From CAYXUW01 sp964468375 (GTDB lineage Bacteria > Planctomycetota > Phycisphaerae > Sedimentisphaerales > Anaerobacaceae), in the NCBI GenBank assembly GCA_964468375.1, contig CAYXUW010000060.1:1-14501 (forward strand): a DNA stretch of 14,501 nucleotides, read 5' to 3'. Under the pieces are notes generated by a model that searched no databases, was not told the DNA's origin, and worked only from the letters and a program-made list of their open reading frames with translations. A program made the position numbers and the translations under genes. Below, piece by piece: positions 1 to 6,111 of the stretch. Each line of letters opens with the position of its first letter. The stretch's first letter is position 1.

Positions 1-1
1 A

Positions 2-58
2 TATAAGGTTAAAGAGCTTGGCATAGACTATACGCGATACCGCATTAAGCGGAGGTAA
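2..58 (+). CDS. 3' end of an unidentified upstream gene (partial)
   Basis: The frame starting at base 2 is open to a TAA at 56-58 and gives an 18-residue basic C-terminus ending in YRIKRR. The sequence composition (basic and aromatic residues, rare leucine) is compatible with a real protein tail, but it is too short to recognise a family. The other two forward frames contain early stops. It could also be a chance open stretch. The gene body would lie to the left of the window. Confidence 0.4.
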   Translation, partial: YKVKELGIDYTRYRIKRR

Positions 59-100
59 CTTAAAAATTATTTAGCCCTCGCCGGAAAATAAAAAAATCCT

Positions 101-127
101 GTAACTATAGAGAACAAATATAGTTAC
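101..127. repeat. Perfect 9-bp inverted repeat (hairpin)
   Basis: GTAACTATA at 101-109 is the exact reverse complement of TATAGTTAC at 119-127, with a 9-nt spacer. On the + strand no T-run follows. On the - strand a run of seven Ts begins four bases beyond the stem, so a weak terminator for leftward transcription is possible, although the stem is AT-rich and no - strand gene is seen here. Its function is unknown. Confidence 0.45.
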
Positions 128-202
128 GCCCACAAAATACTCCAAAGAAGCGCCCGTGTTGCGAATAAAGCAAGAATCTTTCTGGTGAAATCAAGAACAT
201 CC

Positions 203-229
203 TTGACAAATAGGAGTAGCTACTATAAA
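203..229 (+). promoter_or_regulatory. Candidate sigma-70-type promoter for the molybdopterin oxidoreductase gene
   Basis: A consensus TTGACA -35 at 203-208 is followed after 15 bases by TATAAA at 224-229. The spacer is shorter than the ideal 17. It contains the 10-bp palindrome AGTAGCTACT (215-224), and CTACT/AGTAG arms flank the -10. Such symmetry may mark an operator. Transcription would start about 60 bases before the gene and include the hairpin at 237-261. Confidence 0.4.
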
Positions 230-236
230 GTAGTGA

Positions 237-261
237 TTCCTAACGCTTTCGTGGCTAGGAA
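237..261 (+). promoter_or_regulatory. 5' UTR stem-loop covering a Shine-Dalgarno sequence
   Basis: TTCCTA (237-242) pairs with TAGGAA (256-261), and the inner ACG (243-245) pairs with CGT (250-252) around a CTTT loop. A GGC bulge lies on the 3' side, giving about nine base pairs. The 3' arm TAGGAA runs into AGGAAGG (257-263), which is a good ribosome site for the small ORF at 269, so folding would hide it. This is a structural prediction by eye and does not match any riboswitch class I know. Confidence 0.35.
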
Positions 262-268
262 GGTCGGA

Positions 269-304
269 ATGAATATTTTTGTTGAACAAGGAGGACGAAT
301 ATGA
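269..304 (+). CDS. Possible 11-codon leader ORF overlapping the next start
   Basis: ATG at 269 is preceded by AGGAAGG (257-263) at a normal spacing of five bases. The frame encodes MNIFVEQGGRI and stops at TGA 302-304, overlapping the downstream ATG (301) in an ATGA arrangement. The arrangement suits translational coupling or leader-peptide control of the oxidoreductase gene. No amino-acid run typical of attenuation is present. A short ORF of this kind can arise by chance, so confidence is low. Confidence 0.25.
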   Translation: MNIFVEQGGRI

Positions 305-1542
305 TTTCGAAAAGATACGGAATGAAAGATGATGTTTCTTTCAAGAATCGTCGGACGGCTTCAGTATTGACTTTATTTTTTACAATCAGCTGTATGTCTG
401 TTAACTGCTATTCACTTGAACCCCCTCCTGTTACATCTATCGAGGAGTTTTTCAAACTCGGCACTTCTCCTGAAGTACCCCCTGATTGGCATCTGTTAAT
501 TGATGGTGCGGTCGAACAGCCTCTGAGTCTGACTCTGGACGACATAATGCAGTATCCTGCAATAACAAAAATGTCGACTCTGGAATGTTATTTTCCATCA
601 GGATCCAAGTTGTTAGCTGGTAATGCAAACTGGACTGGCGTGCATCTTAATGATATGCTCCTCGCAGCTATTCCAACGCCCGAGGCAGTATCAGTTAAGT
701 TCTATGCTATTGATGGCTACACTTCGGGGCCGTTCGACTTAAATGATATGTTACCAAGGGATGATTTTCTTTTAGCTTATGGCATGAACGGCCAAACACT
801 TCCGCCTGTGCAGGGCTACCCTCTGAAATTGGTTTTACCTGGAATGGCAGGCTTTCAAAATGCGAGATGGTTAGAACGTATAGAGATTTCTACGTCTACT
901 CCAACTGCAGAGTTAAGGCATTATCCTATTCATGCAAGAATAATGGAACCAAGCCATGGGGCCACTATCGCCCTCGGCACCTATATTATCAAGGGTATGG
1001 CGTTTGCCGGAGAAGGAATAGATATTAATGATGTAGAGGTAAGCGTAGATGATGGACAGAGTTGGGAACCTGCCCAGATACTTAACTATTATGTGCCTAA
1101 TGTCTGGAAACACTGGGAATTTACCTGGGTTATTCCAGAGGTTGGTGAGTATCAGATTTTTGTACGTGCGATAGACAGTCTTGGTAATGTCCAGCATGAA
1201 GAGGCAGGGGATTTCGGATGGCGAGGGTTTTTGTCGATTATTAATGTGGATTATGACGAAGACGAAGACGGCATACCTGATTCGACGGATAATTGCCCAA
1301 ACGATTATAATCCCTCTCAAGCGGATTCAGACGATGATGGAGTAGGAAACGCTTGTGATGAGGATTGCCCAAATCTTGACAGCCTAAACCCTGTTAACTT
1401 CACAGATTTTTCAATACTTGCTGACAGATGGCTGCTGGTTGATGTTAACCTAGCCGGTGACCTTAATAAGGATGAAATTGTTGACGCGAACGATGTAAAA
1501 ATATTTACTGACTATTGGTTGGATGAATGCTACGAACAATAA
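301..1542 (+). CDS. Secreted sulfite-oxidase-fold molybdopterin oxidoreductase with TSP3 and dockerin-like C-terminus
   Basis: A 413-residue exported protein. Residues about 1-38 form a signal peptide with a twin arginine (R17-R18) before a hydrophobic stretch; the flanking residues do not fit the Tat consensus well, although a folded Moco enzyme would be expected to use Tat. Residues about 60-200 match the SUOX/YedY molybdopterin domain. C96 in the TLEC motif is the expected Mo ligand, followed by GNANWTGV (108-115), DGY (138-140) and an NGQTLPPVQGYPLKLVLPG segment (163-181). Residues about 205-300 resemble the Mo-co dimerisation/Ig-like domain (VEVSVDDGQSW). Then come an acidic thrombospondin type 3 repeat (about 318-353, with DNCP) and a dockerin-like pair of helices (about 363-408, with DLNKDEIVDAND), probably Ca-binding and involved in surface or complex attachment. 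The start is fixed by GGAGG at 290-294. The substrate is unknown and need not be sulfite. No cytochrome or heme partner lies nearby. Confidence 0.85.
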   Translation: MISKRYGMKDDVSFKNRRTASVLTLFFTISCMSVNCYSLEPPPVTSIEEFFKLGTSPEVPPDWHLLIDGAVEQPLSLTLDDIMQYPAITKMSTLECYFPSGSKLLAGNANWTGVHLNDMLLAAIPTPEAVSVKFYAIDGYTSGPFDLNDMLPRDDFLLAYGMNGQTLPPVQGYPLKLVLPGMAGFQNARWLERIEISTSTPTAELRHYPIHARIMEPSHGATIALGTYIIKGMAFAGEGIDINDVEVSVDDGQSWEPAQILNYYVPNVWKHWEFTWVIPEVGEYQIFVRAIDSLGNVQHEEAGDFGWRGFLSIINVDYDEDEDGIPDSTDNCPNDYNPSQADSDDDGVGNACDEDCPNLDSLNPVNFTDFSILADRWLLVDVNLAGDLNKDEIVDANDVKIFTDYWLDECYEQ

Positions 1543-1568
1543 GGTTTCTGTCAATCAATAAGGTTTCT
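1537..1568 (+). repeat. 13-bp direct repeat spanning the stop codon
   Basis: CAATAAGGTTTCT occurs at 1537-1549 and again at 1556-1568, a 19-base period. The first copy carries the TAA stop of the oxidoreductase gene. This looks like a small local duplication at the gene end. It has no evident function. Confidence 0.7.
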
Positions 1569-1865
1569 ACATATCGCACATCTACTTGGTAAATCCTTGT
1601 CTCCAGATGCATTTTTAATCAGCAACAACCAAAAGAGGGCAAAGTTGCAAACATTTTCTAAACCATATGTTGCGAATTACATAATTGACCGCCGAGGGCT
1701 CTTTTTGTGTGCAATGTGGTCGCTGATAAGATGGAGCAAGCTCGCTGTTTTAAAGTTAAGTAAGGATTGACAACATCTGAAAAGCTGATAGCCTGTCGGT
1801 GATATTAGCTCCCGTTAGGCAGGTAGTTGAAAAGGTAAAATTTTATTCAGGTGAAGTATTTTACG
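1543..1865. other. 323-base intergenic region upstream of perR
   Basis: No credible ORF is present. The region holds the second copy of the 13-bp repeat (1556-1568), a 5-2-5 inverted repeat AATTA-CA-TAATT (1675-1686) that could be an operator half-match for a Fur-family protein, and TTGACA at 1767-1772 that could be a -35 element but lacks a clear -10 at 17 bases. Two overlapping inverted repeats lie at 1783-1820, and a TAAAATTTTA palindrome at 1836-1845. The promoter of the perR island most likely lies here. No T-run terminator for the preceding gene was seen. Confidence 0.5.
1783..1820 (+). promoter_or_regulatory. Two overlapping, mutually exclusive inverted repeats before perR
   Basis: AGCTGATA (1783-1790) can pair with TATTAGCT (1803-1810), eight pairs including one G-U. 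Alternatively GCCT..CGG (1791-1799) can pair with CCG..AGGC (1812-1820), seven pairs around a 2x2 internal loop. Each stem lies in the loop of the other, so they compete or form a pseudoknot-like fold. This may be an operator or a leader structure for the perR transcript. The reading is by eye only. Confidence 0.3.
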
Positions 1866-2354
1866 ATGAGAAGCAATATTAGCAAACAGCTTGAGGACAA
1901 GATATCTTCTTTCCGTTCCAGGTGTCAGAAAATGAGGCTTAAAGTCACGCCTCAGCGGATGGCAATTTACAAGGCGCTGCTCGAATCGGAGAAACACCCC
2001 TCGGCAGCAATGGTTTTTCGCAAAATAAGAGAGGTTCTCCCTTCCATATCGCTGGATACGGTAAACAGGACACTGCTGACTTTGAACGAAATTGGTGTTG
2101 CACGTATTGTTGAGGGCTCGGGTAATGCCAAAAGATTTGACGCAAATTTAGAGGATCATCAGCATTTTAGATGCATAAAGTGCGAAAGGATTATTGACTT
2201 TCATCACAAACCCTTTGATAATATACCTACTCCCAAAAATCTTAACAGGGGATTTGTTGTATTGAGGAAAACAGTGTGCTTTGAGGGTATCTGTGATTTA
2301 TGTGCGAAGAAACACAAAGTTCATCGCCCTCGCAACTTTGGGGCTGAAAAGTAA
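1866..2354 (+). CDS. perR: PerR-type Fur-family transcriptional regulator
   Basis: A peroxide- and metal-sensing repressor that, by family, releases DNA when Fe(II)-catalysed oxidation of ligand histidines occurs. The frame is also open from GTG 1851, but AGGTGA (1849-1854) suits the ATG at 1866, giving 162 aa. A winged-helix DNA-binding half contains SLDTVNRTLLTL. All five PerR regulatory-metal positions appear present (numbering from ATG 1866): H44 (in EKHPS), D92 (RFDA), H98 and H100 (DHQHF), D111 (IIDF). The aspartate at the RFDA position favours PerR over Fur. Structural zinc comes from two CxxC pairs, C103/C106 and C143/C146. It is the first gene of the oxidative-stress block and the likely regulator of it and of itself. 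Fur or Zur identity is less likely but not excluded. Confidence 0.85.
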   Translation: MRSNISKQLEDKISSFRSRCQKMRLKVTPQRMAIYKALLESEKHPSAAMVFRKIREVLPSISLDTVNRTLLTLNEIGVARIVEGSGNAKRFDANLEDHQHFRCIKCERIIDFHHKPFDNIPTPKNLNRGFVVLRKTVCFEGICDLCAKKHKVHRPRNFGAEK

Positions 2355-2424
2355 CGAACAAAATGTGCAGTTGAGACGTTAAAGGACATAACAAAAACTA
2401 TCACTTTCTACAAAGGAGGTTAAA

Positions 2425-2730
2425 ATGCCTGAATTTGGGAATCCATTCGCCGGCCTGGCGAATGAACGAAAAGTTACACATGAGGAACTTATTCGCGCGA
2501 TAAGATTTATGATTTCCGCCGAATACGAAGCTGTGCAGTTGTATATACAGCTTGCCGAATCGACGGATAACAAACTGGCACAAGAAGTGCTCAAGGACAT
2601 AGCCGATGAAGAGCGGGTTCACGCGGGAGAGTTCTTGAGACTTCTAAGAGAGCTCGCGCCCGACGAGGAAAAATTCTACGCCGAGGGCTATGAAGAAGTA
2701 GAAGAAGAGATAGGAAAGTTGAAAAAATAA
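2425..2730 (+). CDS. Small EncFtn-like ferritin-superfamily diiron protein
   Basis: 101 residues, preceded by a strong AAAGGAGGT (2412-2420). Two helices carry the metal motif: E33/E35 in AEYEAVQLY and E62-E63-xx-H66 in DEERVH. The spacing E33-E63-H66 equals that of the half-ferroxidase site in encapsulated ferritins (E32/E62/H65 in the Rhodospirillum rubrum protein, as remembered), in which two protomers assemble one site. The third helix is acidic (EGYEEVEEEIGKLKK). The predicted role is Fe(II) oxidation or sequestration linked to peroxide defence. No encapsulin shell gene and no clear encapsulin-targeting tail are seen, so it may act free in the cytoplasm. Homologues of this length in anaerobes are often annotated as rubrerythrin or ferritin-like. 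It lies 70 bases after perR and 65 before rubrerythrin. Confidence 0.8.
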   Translation: MPEFGNPFAGLANERKVTHEELIRAIRFMISAEYEAVQLYIQLAESTDNKLAQEVLKDIADEERVHAGEFLRLLRELAPDEEKFYAEGYEEVEEEIGKLKK

Positions 2731-2795
2731 AAGAACTTATTAACCGCAGCTTTTAAGCAAAACAGAGAAAGTGCAATTTTATACGGAGGTTGTAT

Positions 2796-3368
2796 ATGGA
2801 GCTTAAAGGAAGTCAAACGGAGAAAAATCTGCTGACCGCATTTTCCGGTGAGTCTCAGGCGAGAAACCGTTATACGTACTTTGCCAGCCAAGCCAGGGAA
2901 GAAGGTTATATGCAGATATCAGCCATCTTCGAGGAAACGGCCAACCAGGAAAAAGAGCACGCCAAACGTGAGTTCAAGTTTCTAAAAGGCGGCGAAGTAG
3001 AGATTGCTGCGGCTTTTCCGGCCGGCGTTATCAGCAATACGCTTGAGAACTTGAAAGCTGCCGCAGCGGGAGAACATTACGAAAATACCGAGATGTATCC
3101 GGACTTTGCTAAAATCGCGGACAAAGAAGGATTCAGTGAAATTGCTGAGGTTTTCAGAAATATCGCAATTGCCGAGAAACGCCACGAGGACAGATACGTT
3201 GCACTTGCGAAGAATATAACGGATGGGCGAGTCTTCAAGCGGGAAAAACCGCAAAGATGGGTTTGCAGAAACTGCGGCTATGTCCACGAAGGCACGGAAG
3301 CTCCCGATTCGTGTCCTTCATGCGCGCACCCGAAAGCGTATTTTGAACTGGAAGCAGCCAATTATTAA
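2796..3368 (+). CDS. rbr: Rubrerythrin
   Basis: A 190-residue cytoplasmic peroxidase that reduces H2O2 to water with electrons from rubredoxin. The N-terminal four-helix bundle carries the diiron ligands E19, E52xxH55 (NQEKEH), E93 and E96 (GEHYE), and E127xxH130 (AEKRH). The C-terminal rubredoxin-like domain (about 153-185) has C157, C160, C173 and C176 for one Fe(SCys)4 centre. Length and layout match classical Desulfovibrio-type rubrerythrin. The start is the ATG six bases after GGAGGT (2785-2790); a TTG two codons earlier overlaps the ribosome site and is not favoured. It is probably in one transcript with the preceding diiron protein and the following peroxidase. Confidence 0.95.
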   Translation: MELKGSQTEKNLLTAFSGESQARNRYTYFASQAREEGYMQISAIFEETANQEKEHAKREFKFLKGGEVEIAAAFPAGVISNTLENLKAAAAGEHYENTEMYPDFAKIADKEGFSEIAEVFRNIAIAEKRHEDRYVALAKNITDGRVFKREKPQRWVCRNCGYVHEGTEAPDSCPSCAHPKAYFELEAANY

Positions 3369-3494
3369 GCTACATCCGGTCTTTGGAAGGATTTGCAGAT
3401 GCCAATTCGTTCGGAGGCAAGATTCGCGATTGCTATGCGCTGTTTATATGCTATGGTAGTCGCAATGTCGCTTGCGAGTTGCAAGGAGATCGCT

Positions 3495-4013
3495 ATGGAA
3501 GAACAGAAACGAACGGTAACAATGAAAGGCAATCCGCTGACTTTAGTGGGTAACGCAGCTAAAGCCGGCCAGCCTGCACCGGACTTCGAGGCTATCGCCA
3601 ATGATATGTCTTCTGTGAAACTTTCTTCTTTCAAAGGCAAAGTGTGTATCATTTGCTCGGTGCCGTCGCTCGATACGTCTGTTTGTGATACGGAGACCCG
3701 CAGGTTCAACGAGGAGGCGGGTAAACTCGGCAACAACGTTGTGGTGCTGACTATCAGTATGGACCTGCCGTTTGCCCAAAAGCGCTGGTGTGGCGCCGCT
3801 GGCGTGGAGAATGTTCAAACTCTCTCAGACCATCGGGAAGCTTCGTTCGGCAAAGCGTATGGCGTATTGATAAAGGAATTGCGTCTGCTTGCCAGGGCTG
3901 TGTTCGTCGTGGACACCAACGGCGTTATCAGGTATGTGCAGATAGTAAATGAATTGACCAGCGAACCGGATTATACGGCGGTATTGGATGCGGTAAAGGA
4001 TTTGGAAAAATGA
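3495..4013 (+). CDS. tpx: Thiol peroxidase (atypical 2-Cys peroxiredoxin, Tpx)
   Basis: 172 residues. It reduces H2O2 and alkyl hydroperoxides using thioredoxin-type donors. The N-terminus (VTMKGNPLTLVGN, then AGQPAPDF) is the typical Tpx opening. Peroxidatic C64 lies in SVPSLDTSVC and resolving C99 in AQKRWCGAAG, followed by LSDHR; both key cysteines are intact. C51 and C54 are additional. ATG 3495 has AAGGAG at 3483-3488 and gives the usual family length. The frame is also open upstream to 3393 and would add a lipoprotein-like leader with lipobox LASC (see the finding at 3399-3494), so a longer exported form cannot be excluded. The stop codon overlaps the fprA start (ATGA). Confidence 0.92.
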   Translation: MEEQKRTVTMKGNPLTLVGNAAKAGQPAPDFEAIANDMSSVKLSSFKGKVCIICSVPSLDTSVCDTETRRFNEEAGKLGNNVVVLTISMDLPFAQKRWCGAAGVENVQTLSDHREASFGKAYGVLIKELRLLARAVFVVDTNGVIRYVQIVNELTSEPDYTAVLDAVKDLEK

Positions 4014-5188
4014 GACAGCTAAAACCAAACATTTATTCCGTAGGAGCTATTGACTGGGACAGGCGGCTCTTTGACGAGCTAATTCCTCTGCCGGACGGGA
4101 CGAGCTATAATGCCTATTTGATAAAGGGCAGCGAAAAAACCGCGCTTCTGGATGCGGTTGACCCGACGAAAATCAGTGTATTAATAGACAACCTCGTTAA
4201 AGTTGGAATCGACAAAATAGACTACCTCGTTGCTCACCACGCTGAGCAAGACCACTCCGGCGGCATATCTGATATATTAACGCTTTATCCAGATGCGAAG
4301 GTAGTAACCAACCCAAAGTGCAAAGGTATGCTTATTGATTTATTGCGAATAAGCGCAGACAGATTTGTCACTGTCGATGACAGCCAGACCATTTCTTTGG
4401 GCGACAAGACCTTACAGTTTATTTATATTCCCTGGGTTCACTGGCCTGAGACAATGGGCACTTACTTAAAAGAGGATAAAATACTCTTTCCGTGCGATTT
4501 CTTTGGCTCGCACCTCGCAACCAGCAGTTTGTTCGTCGAGGATGAGGCGCTTGTGTATGAGTCCGCTAAGCGCTACTACGCCGAGATAATGATGCCTTTC
4601 AGGGCGACTATTAAAAACAACCTCAAAAAAATAAGTGACCTCGAAATAGATATTATCGCCTCGAGTCACGGGCCCGTTTATGACAAACCACAGTTTATTA
4701 TCGACGCTTATAAGGATTGGGCCGGCGATAATGTCAAAAACGAAGTAGTGCTACCGTATATATCAATGCACGACAGCACAAGAAAAATGGTCGAACATTT
4801 CGTGGATGCTCTGGTTGAAAAAGGTATTACCGTTAAGCAATTTAATCTCTCCGTGACCGATATCGGCAAGCTCGCGGTATCGCTCGTCGATGCTGCCACA
4901 ATCGTGCTTGGCTCTCCAACGGTCTTGACTGCAGCGCATCCGAAGGTCGCATACGCCGCGATTTTGGCGAATGCACTCAGGCCGAAAACAAAATTTGCCT
5001 CGATTATCGGCTCGTTCGGCTGGGGCGGAAAGATGGTCGAACAAATAACAGGGCTGATTAGTAATCTGAAAGTAGAAGTTCTTGAGCCGGTGATAGCAAA
5101 GGGTTATCCTAAAGATAAGGATTTTGCCGCCCTCAAAGAACTCGCTGATAAAATATTAACCAAACACAAAGAATCCGGAATTGTATGA
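4010..5188 (+). CDS. fprA: FprA-type flavodiiron protein (O2/NO reductase)
   Basis: 392 residues. It is a cytoplasmic four-electron O2 reductase (or NO reductase) fed by rubredoxin. The N-terminal metallo-beta-lactamase domain (1-240) has the full diiron set: H77-x-E79-x-D81-H82 (HHAEQDHSGG), H144 (WVHWPETM), D163 (PCDFFG) and H220 (SSHGP). The C-terminal flavodoxin domain (about 245-390) has a phosphate loop SMHDSTRKM, where D255 replaces the glycine usual in this loop (my recollection of the family), plus GSPT and GSFGWGG for FMN. No rubredoxin or flavin-reductase domain is fused, so it needs a separate donor; the rubredoxin at 6785 is the obvious candidate. It overlaps tpx by four bases, which indicates translational coupling. 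Confidence 0.94.
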   Translation: MRQLKPNIYSVGAIDWDRRLFDELIPLPDGTSYNAYLIKGSEKTALLDAVDPTKISVLIDNLVKVGIDKIDYLVAHHAEQDHSGGISDILTLYPDAKVVTNPKCKGMLIDLLRISADRFVTVDDSQTISLGDKTLQFIYIPWVHWPETMGTYLKEDKILFPCDFFGSHLATSSLFVEDEALVYESAKRYYAEIMMPFRATIKNNLKKISDLEIDIIASSHGPVYDKPQFIIDAYKDWAGDNVKNEVVLPYISMHDSTRKMVEHFVDALVEKGITVKQFNLSVTDIGKLAVSLVDAATIVLGSPTVLTAAHPKVAYAAILANALRPKTKFASIIGSFGWGGKMVEQITGLISNLKVEVLEPVIAKGYPKDKDFAALKELADKILTKHKESGIV

Positions 5189-5215
5189 CGTCAATTTATA
5201 TGAAGGGGAAAAACT

Positions 5216-5590
5216 ATGACAAAGAAACTGGAAATTTACAAATGTTCAATATGCGGCAACATCGTCGAAGTACTTCACACCGGCGAGGGCGAATTGGTTT
5301 GCTGCGGCCAGCCGATGGAAAACCTTGCTGCGAAGACCGCTGACGAAGGCAAAGAAAAACATGTGCCCGTAATTGAAAAAGTCGACGGCGGTATTAAGGT
5401 AAAAATCGGCAGCGTTCCTCACCCTATGGAAGAAAAGCACCACATTGAGTGGATTGAACTGATTGCAGACGGCAAGACATACAGGCAGTTCCTCGAGGCG
5501 GGCATGGCACCTGAGGCCGTGTTCAATGTTCAGGCCGATTCTGTAAGCGCGAGAGAACATTGTAACATCCACGGCTTATGGAAAGGGTAG
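5216..5590 (+). CDS. dfx: Desulfoferrodoxin (2Fe superoxide reductase)
   Basis: 124 residues. It reduces superoxide to hydrogen peroxide without releasing O2. The N-terminal desulforedoxin domain binds Fe through C10, C13, C29 and C30 (CSIC and VCCG). The catalytic neelaredoxin-type domain has E47/K48-H49 (EKHVPV), H69 (VPHPM), H75 (KHHIEW), C116 and H119 (HCNIH), the complete His4Cys centre II with its conserved Glu-Lys pair. This is the class I, full-length type. AAGGGG at 5203-5208 positions the ATG. Its product H2O2 would be handled by rubrerythrin and Tpx encoded just upstream. It ends three bases before the ferritin start, and the ferritin ribosome site lies inside this gene. Confidence 0.95.
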   Translation: MTKKLEIYKCSICGNIVEVLHTGEGELVCCGQPMENLAAKTADEGKEKHVPVIEKVDGGIKVKIGSVPHPMEEKHHIEWIELIADGKTYRQFLEAGMAPEAVFNVQADSVSAREHCNIHGLWKG

Positions 5591-5593
5591 AAA

Positions 5594-6109
5594 ATGATAG
5601 GCAAAAAGATGGTGGATGCCCTGAATGAACAGGTCAATGCGGAGATGTATTCGGCATATCTGTACCTTTCGATGGAGTCGTATTTTAAATCGCTTAATTT
5701 AAATGGCTTTGCGAACTGGATGAGGGTGCAGACGCAGGAAGAAATGATGCATGCGATGAAGATTTATGACTTCATAAATGAACGAGACGGCAGAGTGACT
5801 TTGAAACCAATAGAGGGACCGCCGACAAACTGGGAATCGCCGCTGGCGGTTTTTGAGGCAGTTTATGCACATGAACAAAAAGTTACGGGGCTGATTAATA
5901 AACTGGTGGATTTGGCTATCGAAGAAAAAGACCATGCGACAAACACATTTTTGCAATGGTTCGTCAATGAGCAGGTCGAAGAAGAGTCGTCTGCTGACGA
6001 AAAAGTACAGCAGCTGAAAATGATGGAAAAGGCACCGGGTGGAATGTTTATGCTTGACCGAGAGTTGGGACAGAGAGTGTTTACGCCGCCTGCAGCACAA
6101 GGAGAATAA
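5594..6109 (+). CDS. ftnA: Non-heme ferritin (FtnA type)
   Basis: 171 residues, normal for bacterial ferritin. It forms a 24-subunit cage that oxidises and stores Fe(II), limiting Fenton chemistry. The ferroxidase ligands match FtnA spacing: E17, E50, H53, E94, Q127 and E130 (NAEMYS, QEEMMH, HEQ, NEQVEE). No heme-binding methionine of bacterioferritin type is evident. The C-terminus ends PPAAQGE, a short flexible tail. It is packed between dfx (3 nt) and the next ferritin-family gene (2 nt), so it is co-translated within the operon. Confidence 0.95.
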   Translation: MIGKKMVDALNEQVNAEMYSAYLYLSMESYFKSLNLNGFANWMRVQTQEEMMHAMKIYDFINERDGRVTLKPIEGPPTNWESPLAVFEAVYAHEQKVTGLINKLVDLAIEEKDHATNTFLQWFVNEQVEEESSADEKVQQLKMMEKAPGGMFMLDRELGQRVFTPPAAQGE

Positions 6110-6111
6110 CA

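Noticed and set aside
913..1320. Long - strand open frame inside the molybdopterin oxidase gene
   Set aside because: It lies antisense to a clear protein family and has no ribosome site or recognisable domain; the other - strand open frames throughout the window are likewise shadows.
157..1677. 10-bp direct repeat TGTTGCGAAT at 157-166 and 1668-1677 flanking the first gene
   Set aside because: It could hint at a mobile element, but there are no inverted termini, transposase or target duplication, and a 10-bp match is near chance for these spans.
3223..3459. + strand frame overlapping the end of rubrerythrin and the tpx leader
   Set aside because: It is out of frame with the conserved rubredoxin domain of rubrerythrin and has no family resemblance.
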